Positions 7,482 through 18,478 of a stretch of 64,000 nt of DNA are shown here, one piece after another. This DNA is from Mycobacterium shinjukuense. Its GTDB lineage: Bacteria > Actinomycetota > Actinomycetes > Mycobacteriales > Mycobacteriaceae. Where the stretch lies: positions 2,480,001 through 2,544,000 of the forward strand of contig NZ_AP022575.1 in the NCBI RefSeq assembly GCF_010730055.1, written 5' to 3'. The notes beneath the pieces were generated by a model that was given only the letters and a program-made list of their open reading frames with translations, did no database searches and had not been told where the DNA came from. The position numbers and the translations under genes are program-made. Position 1 is the stretch's first letter, and every line of letters starts with the position of its first letter.

Positions 7482-9106
7482 TGCCCGCCCAGCGCAGTGA
7501 GCCGTGGCCGATGGGCCCCGGCTCCCCTCGCGCACGCGCTCGTCGACCGGAGCCGTGGTGGTCGGATGCGGTTTTCTATCAGGTGTATCCGAGGTCATTC
7601 GCCGACAGCAACGGTGACGGGGTCGGCGACCTCGACGGAATCACGGGCCGGCTGCGGTACCTGGAAGCGCTCGGTGTTGACGCCATCTGGATCAACCCCG
7701 TCACCGTCTCGCCGATGGCCGACCATGGCTACGACGTCGCCAACCCCCGCGACATCGACCCACTGTTCGGGGGGATGTCGGCGTTCGATCGGCTGATCGC
7801 CGCGGCGCACCGGCGGGGGATCAAGGTCACCATGGACGTGGTGCCCAACCACACCAGTTCGGCGCATCCGTGGTTTCAGGCGGCGCTCATCGATGGTCCC
7901 GGCGGCGCGGCACGGGATCGCTATTTTTTTCGTGACGGCCGCGGCACCGGAGGGGCGCTGCCACCGAACAACTGGGAGTCGGTGTTCGGCGGGCCGGCCT
8001 GGACACGAGTGGTGGAACCGGACGGCACCCTTGGCCAGTGGTATCTGCACCTATTCGACACCGAACAGCCCGATCTGAACTGGGACCATCCCGAAGTTTT
8101 CGACGACTTCGAAAAGACGCTGCGGTTCTGGCTGGAACGCGGCGTGGACGGCTTCCGCATCGACGTGGCGCACGGGATGGCCAAGCCGCCGGGCCTGCCG
8201 GATGCCCGCGGCGCAACCGGGGTGTTGCGCCACACCGATGATGACCCACGCTTCAACCGGCCGCAGGTGCACGCGATCCACCGCGACATCCGCGCGGTCG
8301 TCGACGACTATCCCGGTGCGGTCACCATCGGCGAGGTGTGGGTGCGCGACAACGCCCGTTGGGCCGAGTACGTGCGGCCCGACGAACTGCACCTGGGATT
8401 TAATTTCCGGCTGGCACGGGCCGAATTCAGCGCCACCGCCATTCACGACGCGGTGCACAACTCGCTGCGGGCCGCGGCGCTGGCCGGCGCCACCCCGACC
8501 TGGACACTGGCCAACCACGATGTGGGCCGGGAGGTCACCCGGTACGGCGGCGGCGAGCTCGGGCTGCGCCGGGCGCGGGCCATGGCGATGGTGATGCTGG
8601 GCCTGCCGGGCGCGGTGTTCCTCTACAACGGGCAGGAGCTGGGCTTGCCGGATGTGGACCTGCCCGACGAGGTGCTGCAGGACCCGACATGGAAACGCTC
8701 GGGGTATACCGAACGCGGCCGCGACCGGTGCCGGGTTCCGATCCCGTGGTCGGGCGAGGGCCCGCCGTTCGGGTTCTCGACCAGTGCCGAAACCTGGTTG
8801 CCGATGCCGGCGGATTGGGCGGGGCTGACCGTCGAAAAGCAGCGCGCCGATGGTGGCTCGACCTTGTCGTTTTTTCGGCGCGCCCTCCAATTGCGCAGCG
8901 GGCGTGCCGAATTTGACGGCGACGACATCGAGTGGCTCACCGCGCCGCGCACCGCCGTGATATTCCGCCGTCCCGGCGGGCTGGTGTGCGCACTCAACGC
9001 CGGTAAGCGCCCGCTGGCGCTGCCGGACGGCGAACTCATCCTTGCCAGCACAGCGTCGGTGGACGGCCAATTGCCGCCCGACTCCGCGGCCTGGCTGGCC
9101 ACCTAG
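7481..9106 (+). CDS. aglA: Alpha-glucosidase, GH13 family
   Basis: A 541-residue cytosolic GH13 enzyme of the oligo-1,6-/alpha-glucosidase type. WWSDAVFYQVYPRSFADSNG opens the (beta/alpha)8 barrel; DVVPNHTS is region I, DGFRIDVAHGMAK carries the nucleophile Asp, GEVWV the acid/base Glu, and TLANHDVGR the third catalytic Asp. Length is close to AglA of M. tuberculosis (546). The ATG at 7481 overlaps the glbO stop; a GTG three bases earlier is also possible. The arrangement indicates translational coupling with glbO. The physiological substrate (malto-oligosaccharides, sucrose or trehalose-related sugars) is not resolved. Confidence 0.95.
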   Translation: MPAQRSEPWPMGPGSPRARARRPEPWWSDAVFYQVYPRSFADSNGDGVGDLDGITGRLRYLEALGVDAIWINPVTVSPMADHGYDVANPRDIDPLFGGMSAFDRLIAAAHRRGIKVTMDVVPNHTSSAHPWFQAALIDGPGGAARDRYFFRDGRGTGGALPPNNWESVFGGPAWTRVVEPDGTLGQWYLHLFDTEQPDLNWDHPEVFDDFEKTLRFWLERGVDGFRIDVAHGMAKPPGLPDARGATGVLRHTDDDPRFNRPQVHAIHRDIRAVVDDYPGAVTIGEVWVRDNARWAEYVRPDELHLGFNFRLARAEFSATAIHDAVHNSLRAAALAGATPTWTLANHDVGREVTRYGGGELGLRRARAMAMVMLGLPGAVFLYNGQELGLPDVDLPDEVLQDPTWKRSGYTERGRDRCRVPIPWSGEGPPFGFSTSAETWLPMPADWAGLTVEKQRADGGSTLSFFRRALQLRSGRAEFDGDDIEWLTAPRTAVIFRRPGGLVCALNAGKRPLALPDGELILASTASVDGQLPPDSAAWLAT

Positions 9107-9144
9107 ACATCCCAGGGCAAACGAGACACTGCATCCCAAGATGG

Positions 9145-9157
9145 TACCGTTTTGGTA
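9145..9157 (+). promoter_or_regulatory. Inverted TACC-N5-GGTA at the antitoxin start
   Basis: The sequence TACCGTTTTGGTA ends at the A of the antitoxin ATG. The 4-bp inverted arms could be an autorepression site for the ribbon-helix-helix antitoxin, which commonly binds short inverted repeats at its own promoter. The arms are short, so this is a weak call. Confidence 0.3.
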
Positions 9158-9390
9158 TGAGCCTTCAGATCGCCGTGCGGCTACCCGAGGATGTCGTCGC
9201 CTTCATCGATCGCGAGGTCAGCGAGGACCGGGCACCCAGCCGCGCCGCGGTCGTATTGCGAGCCCTCGAACGCGAACGGCGCCGCCAAATCGCCGCCCGC
9301 GACGCCGCGATTCTCGCCGTCACCGAACCCGATCGCGACCTCGACAAACTCGCCGAACACGTCGCGAAGCTAGCCGTTGACATCGATTGA
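9157..9390 (+). CDS. MazE-type ribbon-helix-helix antitoxin
   Basis: A 77-residue protein whose N-terminus (MSLQIAVRLPEDVVAFIDRE) is a ribbon-helix-helix DNA-binding fold. It continues with DRAPSRAAVVLRALERERRR and an acidic, probably flexible C-terminal tail (EPDRDLDKLAEHVAKLAVDI) that would wrap the toxin. Its stop overlaps the toxin ATG (TGATG), standard toxin-antitoxin coupling. It resembles the antitoxin paired with the Rv1102c toxin of M. tuberculosis (MazE3). H37Rv has other genes (Rv2472/Rv2473) at this place, so the pair is an insertion or replacement relative to H37Rv. Confidence 0.82.
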   Translation: MSLQIAVRLPEDVVAFIDREVSEDRAPSRAAVVLRALERERRRQIAARDAAILAVTEPDRDLDKLAEHVAKLAVDID

Positions 9391-9689
9391 TGCGGCCCAT
9401 CCAGCTGGCTCATCTCGACAAGACCCGGCCCGTCGTGATCCTGACCCGCGAACTCGTCAGACCTCACCTCGCCCGGGTAACCGTGGCACCCATCACCGGC
9501 ACCATTCGCGGTCTGTCCACCGAGGTCATTGTCGGTCCAGCCAATGGGCTGCAGCAGACTTCGGTAATCAGCTGCGACAACATCGCTACCATTCCAACCA
9601 GTGCGTTGGGACGCCAGCTCGGCTATCTGCTACCCGATCAGGAACCGGCCCTCTCGCAAGCGATCCGCGCGGCATTCGACCTCGAGTAG
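9390..9689 (+). CDS. MazF-family endoribonuclease toxin (Rv1102c/MazF3-like)
   Basis: A 99-residue PemK/MazF fold protein. MRPIQLAHLDKTRPVVILTR is close to the N-terminus of Rv1102c; VTVAPITGTIRGLSTEVIVG and TSVISCDNIATIPTSALGRQ carry the usual MazF core, with the basic Arg and the Ser/Thr of the active site. Related toxins cleave RNA at short sequence-specific sites; the Rv1102c enzyme acts on rRNA. The gene overlaps the antitoxin stop and ends 17 bases before the convergent Rv2474c homologue. No frameshift is seen, so the pair is probably functional. Confidence 0.85.
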   Translation: MRPIQLAHLDKTRPVVILTRELVRPHLARVTVAPITGTIRGLSTEVIVGPANGLQQTSVISCDNIATIPTSALGRQLGYLLPDQEPALSQAIRAAFDLE

Positions 9690-9706
9690 CGCGGCCACAA
9701 AACCGT

Positions 9707-10375
9707 TCACCGCAGCACCAGCGCCGGATCGCCGCGCCGCCGGTACACCGAGCCGAACCGGGCGTCCAGACGCAACCACGCCGGCCGAACCCGGATCCGG
9801 ATCATTTCGCCGGCGCCGATCGGTGACTGCGGCAGGAAACCCATTGCGGTCAAAGCGAACACGCAGCGCATGGGTAGCCCGACTGCCACGTCGGCCGAGC
9901 TGACCTGGATGACCTCCTGGTCGAGCAGCGACACCGGCGGGCCGTGGGAGCTGCCGTGCTCCTTGGCCAATCGCGCTCCGCGCTGCGCCAGCTCCAGCAT
10001 CACCCGGGCCGGCACGTCATCGACGTGAGCGAATCCGGAGTCTGGGGGCAACGCGCCCCGCCACGCCGAGTCCATCGGGTAGCCGGGATCGACGTAGCCC
10101 GACGTGTCCATCGCGGCCAGACCGTCGGCCAATCCGTCCGCGCCGACGGACAAGTCCTCGGGCCGCACCGTGCCCGCCACCACCCGGCTGGCCAGCACGT
10201 CGAATCCCGTTGCCACCCAGGCCGCCACCAAACCCGACGATCGCGCGCGGAGCCGGATCACCGCGGCATCGTCGAGCCGCTTCGCATGCCGCACGAACGT
10301 GGCCAGATCCGCTCGCTCGGCCGGGTCGCTCAGCCACAGTCCGCGCTCGGCTCCCCCCGCTATTGCCGGAGCCAC
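9707..10375 (-). CDS. Conserved hypothetical protein (Rv2474c homologue)
   Basis: A 222-residue protein of unknown function, alanine- and arginine-rich. It has no clear signal peptide or membrane helix. Features include TFVRHAKRLDDAAVIRLRAR near the N-terminus and a C-terminal VIRIRVRPAWLRLDARFGSV-like basic region (reads MIRIRVRPAWLRLDARFG). The start at GTG 10375 overlaps the end of the upstream thioesterase by 16 bases, so it is in the same transcript as the thioesterase and gdh. Length and order match Rv2474c (217 residues). No function is assigned. Confidence 0.8.
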   Translation of the reverse strand: MAPAIAGGAERGLWLSDPAERADLATFVRHAKRLDDAAVIRLRARSSGLVAAWVATGFDVLASRVVAGTVRPEDLSVGADGLADGLAAMDTSGYVDPGYPMDSAWRGALPPDSGFAHVDDVPARVMLELAQRGARLAKEHGSSHGPPVSLLDQEVIQVSSADVAVGLPMRCVFALTAMGFLPQSPIGAGEMIRIRVRPAWLRLDARFGSVYRRRGDPALVLR

Positions 10376-10776
10376 CGCTGAAGGTACTCCCGATGGTGTG
10401 CCGACAGGCGCAGCAGCCGCTGCTCCTCGATATGGAATGCGGCCAGCTGCGACTCGGCGATCACGGCCGGCCGCGATTCCGGCTCCGCGTTGACCGACCG
10501 CACCTGGTAGCCCAGCGTGAAATCGACCGCCCGCAGCCGCTTCACCCAGATCGTCACCTGCAGCGGCGAATCGGACAGCCGCAGCTGACCCTTGTAGGTG
10601 ACGCGGACATCGGCGATCAGCAGCCCGACCGTGGTGATGTCGGCGCCGAACGCGTCCCTGAGAAACGGGACACGTGCCTCTTCCAGGATGGTGACCATGG
10701 TCGCGTGGTTGATGTGCTGGTACATGTCGATGTCAGACCAGCGCACCGGCACCGGCACGACGAACCCGACGCTCAC
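10360..10776 (-). CDS. Acyl-CoA thioesterase, 4HBT hotdog fold (Rv2475c homologue)
   Basis: A 138-residue single hotdog domain. VPVRWSDIDMYQHINHATMV is the 4-hydroxybenzoyl-CoA-thioesterase-type motif with the catalytic Asp in WSDIDMYQHINH, and LLIADVRVTYKGQLRLSDSP forms the following strand pair. It should hydrolyse an acyl-CoA in the cytosol; the chain is unknown. GTG 10776 overlaps the gdh stop (GTGA), and the exact length matches Rv2475c. Longer in-frame starts run back into gdh and are unlikely. It forms a coupled gdh-thioesterase-Rv2474c unit. Confidence 0.9.
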   Translation of the reverse strand: MSVGFVVPVPVRWSDIDMYQHINHATMVTILEEARVPFLRDAFGADITTVGLLIADVRVTYKGQLRLSDSPLQVTIWVKRLRAVDFTLGYQVRSVNAEPESRPAVIAESQLAAFHIEEQRLLRLSAHHREYLQRWLRQ

Positions 10777-13700
10777 CCCGAAGATCCCCGTCCGCTGGTG
10801 CGCGTCATCCGGCGGATCTGGCGCGCCGCCACCGACAGCGTGGCCAGATCCTTGGCTCCGCTTGCGCGGATCTCGTCGAGCGTTCGACGTGCCCGCTCCA
10901 CCCGGGAGGCACTGATGTGTTCCCACTCGGCGATCTTCTGTTCGCCGCTCTCATCGGGCTCCCCCACGGCCAGCACGTCCAAGCACAGTGACCGCAGCGA
11001 CGCGTAGATGTCATCACGAATCGCCAACCGCGCCAACGCTTGCCAGCGGTCGTTCCGGGGCAGCTGCGACACCGCCGTCAGCAGGCTATCGGTGCCCAGC
11101 CGGTCCATCAGGGCGAAATAGGTGTCGGCGACTTCGGCGGTGTCGATCTCGGTGATGTCAGCGATGTCGATGATGTCGAGCAGGCTGTAGCGATACAGGC
11201 CGACCGCGACCCGGTAGGCCAGGTCTTCGGGTGCACCCAATGACACGAATTCCGCGGCTTCCTTTTCCACGATCGCCTTGTCGTCCCCGCGCAACCACTC
11301 CGACATGCGCGGCGTCATGGCCTTCACCTTCGCGGCGAAGCGGTTGACCTCGGCGCCGACGGCCAACGGCTGGGGACGGTAGTTGAGCAGCCAGCGTCCG
11401 GCGCGGTCGATCAGCCGGCGGGTGTCCAGCGTCAGCCGGTCCGACAGGGCCACGGGAAGGTTGGCCGCACGGATCCGCCGCCAGATGTGGTTGACCCCGA
11501 AGATGGCATCGGTGGCGACGTAGGTGCGCACCGCGTCGATCGGCGCCACGCCGACATCCTCGGTGATGCGGAAGGCGTAGGTGATGCCGGCCGTGTCCAC
11601 CAGATCGTTGATCAGCATGGTGGTCACGATCTCGCGACGCAGCTGGTGGGCGCGGATCTCCGGGGTGAACCGGTCCCGCAGCGGCTTCGGGAAGTATTGG
11701 GGGAGCCTGGATGCGAAGACGTCTTGGTCGGGCAGCTCGGTTTTCAACACTTCCTCTTTGAGCGCCAGCTTGACGTGCGCCATCAACGTGGCCAGCTCGG
11801 GTGAGGTGAGCCCGATGCCCGCCTCGGAGCGGCGGGCAATCTCCTTCTCCGACGGCAGCGCTTCCAATTCCCGGTTGATCCCGCGGGCGGCCACCAGGTA
11901 CTTGATCTGATCGGCATGCACCGGCAACAGGCTGGCCGCGTTGGCACGGCTGGTACCCATCAAGTCGTTCTGGTCCTCATTGTCGGTGAGCACCAGCCGG
12001 GCGACCTCGTCGGTCATCGACTCCAGCAGCTGCTTGCGTTCCTCCGCCTTGACCTTGCCGGCGGTGACCAGCGAGTCGATCAGGATCTTGATGTTGACCT
12101 CGTGGTCGGAGCAGTCCACGCCGGCCGAGTTGTCCATCGCGTCGGTGTTGATCCGACCCCCCGACAGATCGAATTCGACCCGGCCCAAGGCGGTCACCCC
12201 GAGATTGCCGCCTTCGCCGATGACCTTGGCGCGCACCTGATTCGCGTTGACCCGCACCGGATCGTTGGCACGGTCACCGACGTCGGCATCGGACTCCGAT
12301 TCGGCCTTGATGTAGGTGCCGATGCCGCCGTTGAACAGCAGATCCACCGGCGCCTGCAGAATCGCCCGAATCAGGTTGGGCGGGGCCAGTTCCGCGACGT
12401 CAGTGTCGATGCCGAGCGCGGCACGGACCTGCGCGCTGATCGGGATGGCCTTCTGCTCGCGGCTGTACACCCCGCCGCCCTCGCTGATCAGCGACTTGTC
12501 GTAGTCGTCCCAGCTGGACCGCGGCAGGTCGAACATCCGGCGGCGTTCCGCCCAGGAAACCGCGGCATCGGGGTTTGGGTCCAGGAAGACATGCCGGTGA
12601 TCGAAGGCGGCGATCAGCCTGATGTGCGTGCTCAACAGCATGCCGTTGCCGAACACGTCGCCGCTCATGTCGCCAATACCCACGACGGTGAAATCCTGCG
12701 TCTGGGTGTCCACCCCGATCTCCCGGAAGTGTCGTTTGACGGCCTCCCACGCGCCCCTGGCGGTGATGCCCATGGCCTTGTGGTCGTAGCCCACCGACCC
12801 GCCGGACGCGAACGCATCGCCCAGCCAGAACCCGTAGGACTGGGCGACGTCGTTGGCGATGTCGGAGAACGTGGCGGTGCCTTTGTCCGCGGCCACCACC
12901 AGGTAGGCGTCGTCGCCGTCCCGCCGGACCACCTCCGGCGGCGGGTTGACTTTGCCGGTCGCATGGTCGACGTTGTCGGTGACGTCAAGCAACCCGGAGA
13001 TGAACAGTTGGTAGCAGGCGACGCCTTCGGCGCGGGCGGCGTCGCGGTCGGCGAGCGCGTCGCCGGTGGGCAGCGGCGGCCGCTTGACGACGAACCCGCC
13101 CTTGGCCCCCACCGGCACGATGACGGCGTTCTTCACCGCTTGCGCCTTGACCAGACCGAGGATCTCGGTGCGGAAATCGTCGCGGCGGTCCGACCAGCGC
13201 AGGCCGCCACGCGCGACCGGACCGAATCTCAGGTGCACACCTTCGACCCGCGGTGAGTACACGAAGATCTCAAACTTGGGTCGTGGCAACGGCAGCTCGT
13301 CGATCAGCTGGGCATTGAGTTTCAGTGCGAGCGCGTCCTTGCTGCGGGCCGAACCGTCGCGGGTCACAAAATAGTTGGTCCGCAAGGTGGCTTGCACCAG
13401 TGACGCGAATGCCCTCAGGATGCGGTCGGTGTCCAGGCTCACCAGCGCGTCGATGTCGGCAGCAACCGCGGCCGCGGCCGCTTGCGCATCGCGCCGCGCC
13501 GGTGAACCCGTGGGCCTGGGATCGAAAAGCGCCTCGAACAAGGCAACCAGTGACCGCGCGGTGGACGCATGCTCGTTGAGCACCGATTCGATGTAGGACT
13601 GGCTGTAGGGAAAATTCGCCTGCCGCAAATACTTCGCGTAGGCGCGCAGCAACACCACCTGCTGCCAGGTCAGCCCCGCGCGCAGCACCAGCTCGTTGAA

Positions 13701-15593
13701 CCGGTCGATCTCGACGCGTCCCTGCCAGATCGCGGTCAGCGCGTCGGCGAATCGGGTTGCGGTCGCGTCCCGCTCGGGACCGGCCGGCGGTAGCGCAATT
13801 GTGGGGTGCGGCGAGATCTTGAACTGGTAGATCGACACCGGCAATCCGTCGGGGCGGGTCACGGTGAACGGGCGCTCCTCGAGCACCACCACGCCCATGC
13901 TTTGCAGCATCGGGAGCAACTGGCTCAACGATGCGCTCCGGCCACCGAGATACCAGGTCAACTTGGCGACCCTGCCCTCGTCGCGTTCGGAGAGCACCAG
14001 CTTGACAGAATCGTCGCTCAGCTGGTTGATACTGGCGATGTCGTTGATGGCATCGGTGGGGGTTACCACCTGCTTATAGGCCTCGGAGAACGCCGTCGCG
14101 TAGTGCTCGGCGTCGGCATACCCGACGGAGCCGGTGCCCGCGGCGCTGATCAGCCGGTCGGACCAGGTTCGCGCGGCTTCGCTCAGCAAAGCTTGAATTC
14201 GGACCCGGTTGGCTTCGGAGACGTCGACCGAACCAGGCGCGGAATCTTCGGGCAAGCGAACCATGAAATGCATGAGTGCCCAAGGTGATTCACTGACGCG
14301 GGCGGTGAATTCCAGTCGGGTACCACCGAATTCACGGACCAGGATGTCCTCGATCTGCAAACGCACCGCGGTGGTGTAGCGATCGCGGGGCACATAGACC
14401 AGGCAAGAAACGAAAAATTGCAGCCGGTCCGCGCGCAGGAACAACAGTGCGCGTCGTTGCGATCCCAGATCCAGCACGGCTTTGGCCATGGTCAACAGCC
14501 GTTCGGCGCTGAGGGTGAACAGCTCCGGGCGCGGAACGGTCTGGATGACGTCGAGCAGGAGCTGGCCCGGGTGGCTAGGGTCGCTGCCGGCCAGGGCGAG
14601 CGCTTCGCGAACCCGGGGCGAAACCGTGGGGATTTCCAGGACGTCGGCGTTCATGGCAGCGACCGTGAAGAGCCCGACGAAGCGGTGCTCGACAACGCTG
14701 TCACCGTCCACGTATTCGCGGATCGCGATCGCATACGGGTACGCGCCGTACCGGAGGTAGCTGCCAACGCGCGCTTGGGCCAGCACCAGCAGTTTGCTGT
14801 CGTCGGTGAGCCGGGGACGGGAACCGGTACGGCCGCGCAGCACGCCCAGGCCGCTGGAGCCCTCGCCGATGACCTGCCCGTCGTCCACCCGGCAGGGCTG
14901 GTAGCCCAGCAGCAGGAAGTTCCCATCCCCTAACCAGCGCAGCAGGGCCGCAACCTCCTGGCGGTCCGGAGCGCGGTAGTGGCCTTCGGGGTCGCTGTCG
15001 ACGACCTCGGCCAGCTCGCTCAGTGTGGTGATCATCGCCGCCGCGTCGGTGGCGACCCGCTGCACATCCGCCAGGACCTTGGGCAGCAGCCGTTCCACCT
15101 CGGCGAGGGCTTTGCGATCAACCGAGGGCGACAGCTGGACGTGTATCCAGGCCTCGCCGGCGTATGGCGACCTGTCGTCCGCTTTCGGTTCGACGCGCAA
15201 CAGGTCTCCGGTCGAGCCGCGCCTCACCTCGAAGACCGGGGTCATCATCGCGGTGTAGCCAACCCCCAGCCGGTGCAGCAGCACCGTGACGGAATCCATC
15301 AGCATGTTGCCGTGTTCGGCGACCACCTGCAGCGCCGGCCCGAAACCCGCGGGATCGTCTGCCGAATAGACCGCCACGCGGCTTTCGCCGGCGGGACGGT
15401 GCTGACCAAGTCGACAATGTGCACCCAGCAGCGCCGGCGTTATCAGCGACGCCGCCGAATCTGGTGTTTCGTCGTCGCGCGGTCCACGCCAGCTGTCCGC
15501 GTACGCCTTGCAGACCCAGCCGGGAATACCCTCGGTGTCGGTGAACGTGGTCCACGCCTGAACATCCTGCTTGGCTCCGCGATCGATCGTCAT
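10773..15593 (-). CDS. gdh: NAD-specific glutamate dehydrogenase, large L_180/L_185 class
   Basis: A 1606-residue enzyme, the very large homohexameric class typical of mycobacteria and Streptomyces (Rv2476c about 1624). It deaminates glutamate to 2-oxoglutarate with NAD. The long N-terminal regulatory region contains ACT-like segments; the catalytic core is visible as RFGPVARGGLRWSDRRDDFR, PVGAKGGFVVKR with the active lysine, and GIGDMSGDVFGNGMLLS for nucleotide binding. ATG 15593 (MTIDRGAKQDVQAWTTFTD) matches the H37Rv start closely, although the frame is open further. In mycobacteria the activity is controlled by the FHA protein GarA. It is first in a three-gene overlapping unit. Confidence 0.98.
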   Translation of the reverse strand: MTIDRGAKQDVQAWTTFTDTEGIPGWVCKAYADSWRGPRDDETPDSAASLITPALLGAHCRLGQHRPAGESRVAVYSADDPAGFGPALQVVAEHGNMLMDSVTVLLHRLGVGYTAMMTPVFEVRRGSTGDLLRVEPKADDRSPYAGEAWIHVQLSPSVDRKALAEVERLLPKVLADVQRVATDAAAMITTLSELAEVVDSDPEGHYRAPDRQEVAALLRWLGDGNFLLLGYQPCRVDDGQVIGEGSSGLGVLRGRTGSRPRLTDDSKLLVLAQARVGSYLRYGAYPYAIAIREYVDGDSVVEHRFVGLFTVAAMNADVLEIPTVSPRVREALALAGSDPSHPGQLLLDVIQTVPRPELFTLSAERLLTMAKAVLDLGSQRRALLFLRADRLQFFVSCLVYVPRDRYTTAVRLQIEDILVREFGGTRLEFTARVSESPWALMHFMVRLPEDSAPGSVDVSEANRVRIQALLSEAARTWSDRLISAAGTGSVGYADAEHYATAFSEAYKQVVTPTDAINDIASINQLSDDSVKLVLSERDEGRVAKLTWYLGGRSASLSQLLPMLQSMGVVVLEERPFTVTRPDGLPVSIYQFKISPHPTIALPPAGPERDATATRFADALTAIWQGRVEIDRFNELVLRAGLTWQQVVLLRAYAKYLRQANFPYSQSYIESVLNEHASTARSLVALFEALFDPRPTGSPARRDAQAAAAAVAADIDALVSLDTDRILRAFASLVQATLRTNYFVTRDGSARSKDALALKLNAQLIDELPLPRPKFEIFVYSPRVEGVHLRFGPVARGGLRWSDRRDDFRTEILGLVKAQAVKNAVIVPVGAKGGFVVKRPPLPTGDALADRDAARAEGVACYQLFISGLLDVTDNVDHATGKVNPPPEVVRRDGDDAYLVVAADKGTATFSDIANDVAQSYGFWLGDAFASGGSVGYDHKAMGITARGAWEAVKRHFREIGVDTQTQDFTVVGIGDMSGDVFGNGMLLSTHIRLIAAFDHRHVFLDPNPDAAVSWAERRRMFDLPRSSWDDYDKSLISEGGGVYSREQKAIPISAQVRAALGIDTDVAELAPPNLIRAILQAPVDLLFNGGIGTYIKAESESDADVGDRANDPVRVNANQVRAKVIGEGGNLGVTALGRVEFDLSGGRINTDAMDNSAGVDCSDHEVNIKILIDSLVTAGKVKAEERKQLLESMTDEVARLVLTDNEDQNDLMGTSRANAASLLPVHADQIKYLVAARGINRELEALPSEKEIARRSEAGIGLTSPELATLMAHVKLALKEEVLKTELPDQDVFASRLPQYFPKPLRDRFTPEIRAHQLRREIVTTMLINDLVDTAGITYAFRITEDVGVAPIDAVRTYVATDAIFGVNHIWRRIRAANLPVALSDRLTLDTRRLIDRAGRWLLNYRPQPLAVGAEVNRFAAKVKAMTPRMSEWLRGDDKAIVEKEAAEFVSLGAPEDLAYRVAVGLYRYSLLDIIDIADITEIDTAEVADTYFALMDRLGTDSLLTAVSQLPRNDRWQALARLAIRDDIYASLRSLCLDVLAVGEPDESGEQKIAEWEHISASRVERARRTLDEIRASGAKDLATLSVAARQIRRMTRTSGRGSSG

Positions 15594-15693
15594 GCCGATT
15601 GCTCCCAACTCACGGCAGGTACCACTAGCCCGGCTCGCCCCGCTGTGCGGCGGCGGTGGCGGCCGCATCGTCGAGGGGCGCTGCCAGCTGACA

Positions 15694-17370
<1,677 letters not shown>

Positions 17371-17437
17371 GCCGCGATATCGCCTTTCTGGTTTCCCGGA
17401 ATGCCCCGCGGCCCATCCTAGGCACCGCCCAACGGGG

Positions 17438-17944
17438 CTAGGCCGAGAGCGGCAACGCGTGCTCGCCGGCAACGACCTCACCGGCGGCGGCATCGAGAAC
17501 CCGGTCGACCCCGGACCCGCAGTCCTCGTCGGCACCAGCGACCGCGGTGGTTGCGCCGGCGGCGACCTCATCGCCGCTCGGGCCGGTGTAGGCCGGTTTC
17601 TCGATGCGCACGAACACCCGCGACAAATCCGGCCCTACCGCCGTCGCCCGCAACTCCAGCGACGAACGGCGATTGCCATCGCGGTCCTCGTACTCGCTGG
17701 TGTACACGTGGCCCACCGCGATCACCGGCGCGCCCTTGGCCAACGCCGCGCCCACACCGGTGACCAGCCTGCCCCAGCAGTTGACGGTGACGAACAACGA
17801 GTTTCCCGACTCCCATCCGCCGTCGGCGGTGCGTCGACGCGAATTGCTGGCTACCCGGAACTTGATCACCTCTTGGTCCCCCACCTTTCGGCGTTGGGGG
17901 TCGTTGACGATATGACCGACGACGGTCAGCGGCGTTTCAAACAT
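17438..17944 (-). CDS. Single-stranded DNA-binding protein paralogue (SsbB type, Rv2478c homologue)
   Basis: A 168-residue OB-fold protein: MFETPLTVVGHIVNDPQRRK, then VIKFRVASNSRRRTADGGWE, NSLFVTVNCWGRLVTGVGAA and KGAPVIAVGHVYTSEYEDRD. These are bacterial SSB core motifs. The C-terminal tail (DAAAGEVVAGEHALPLSA) lacks the acidic DDDIPF-type tip that recruits partner proteins in the main SSB, so this is the second, non-essential paralogue. GAAAGGA sits upstream of ATG 17944. It lies 67 bases upstream of ettA on the same strand and could be co-transcribed. Confidence 0.9.
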   Translation of the reverse strand: MFETPLTVVGHIVNDPQRRKVGDQEVIKFRVASNSRRRTADGGWESGNSLFVTVNCWGRLVTGVGAALAKGAPVIAVGHVYTSEYEDRDGNRRSSLELRATAVGPDLSRVFVRIEKPAYTGPSGDEVAAGATTAVAGADEDCGSGVDRVLDAAAGEVVAGEHALPLSA

Positions 17945-18208
17945 GTGTGCAGTCCTTTCGTAGTTGCTGCGCCAGTCTTTGTTGCTGGCCGCAATTCACC
18001 TCGACGGCACCGACAACTGCCCGACGAGCCGGTCGCCGCACCAGCAACTTGTGGGTAAGGCCATGACTGTGGATAAGTCGGAGCAGACTCGACCCGCCGA
18101 AACCGACTCTTGATCAGAAACGTGCCAACTCGGCGGGCCACCGGCGATAGCATCCAGTGATCGTGGTGTGGAAACCGGCGAAACACCAGCAAGAGAAAGG
18201 TGCCATCG

Positions 18209-18415
18209 ATGAGCGTGCAGCCGACGAAGATTCTGAACGTATGGGGGCTGGCGGGTTGGCTGGTCGGCGTACTGCTCATCGCGGCGTTTGCGCTGCTGGC
18301 AACGGGTTGCCAGTTGGTCGCTACACCTGTTCCGAATCCCGGCTGCTCGGGTGAGCTGGCACCGGTATCGGCGTTGACCGCTGCGATCGTGACGCCAGCG
18401 CCCATCACCGGCTAA
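18209..18415 (+). CDS. Small putative lipoprotein/membrane protein, unknown function
   Basis: A 68-residue protein with one hydrophobic segment (WGLAGWLVGVLLIAAFALLA, about residues 10-29) ending in ATGC. This can be read as a lipobox cysteine (LATGC), and a short Pro/Val-rich tail follows (QLVATPVPNPGCSGELAPVS). The frame starts at ATG 18209 after AAGAGAAAGG. It is not known from H37Rv at this place. Its position immediately before a membrane-bound fatty acid hydroxylase-type gene, same strand, suggests co-transcription. The call rests on the hydrophobic segment and ribosome binding site only. Confidence 0.5.
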   Translation: MSVQPTKILNVWGLAGWLVGVLLIAAFALLATGCQLVATPVPNPGCSGELAPVSALTAAIVTPAPITG

Positions 18416-18478
18416 CCGATTGCGTCAAGACGATTCGTTCAGACCGCCGGGAGCGGGTTTCGCGCTAGTGGGTGACCA

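Noticed and set aside
11916..13256. Plus-strand open frame antisense to gdh
   Set aside because: Low-complexity Val/Gly/His/Arg translation, no motif; gdh is complete on the other strand.
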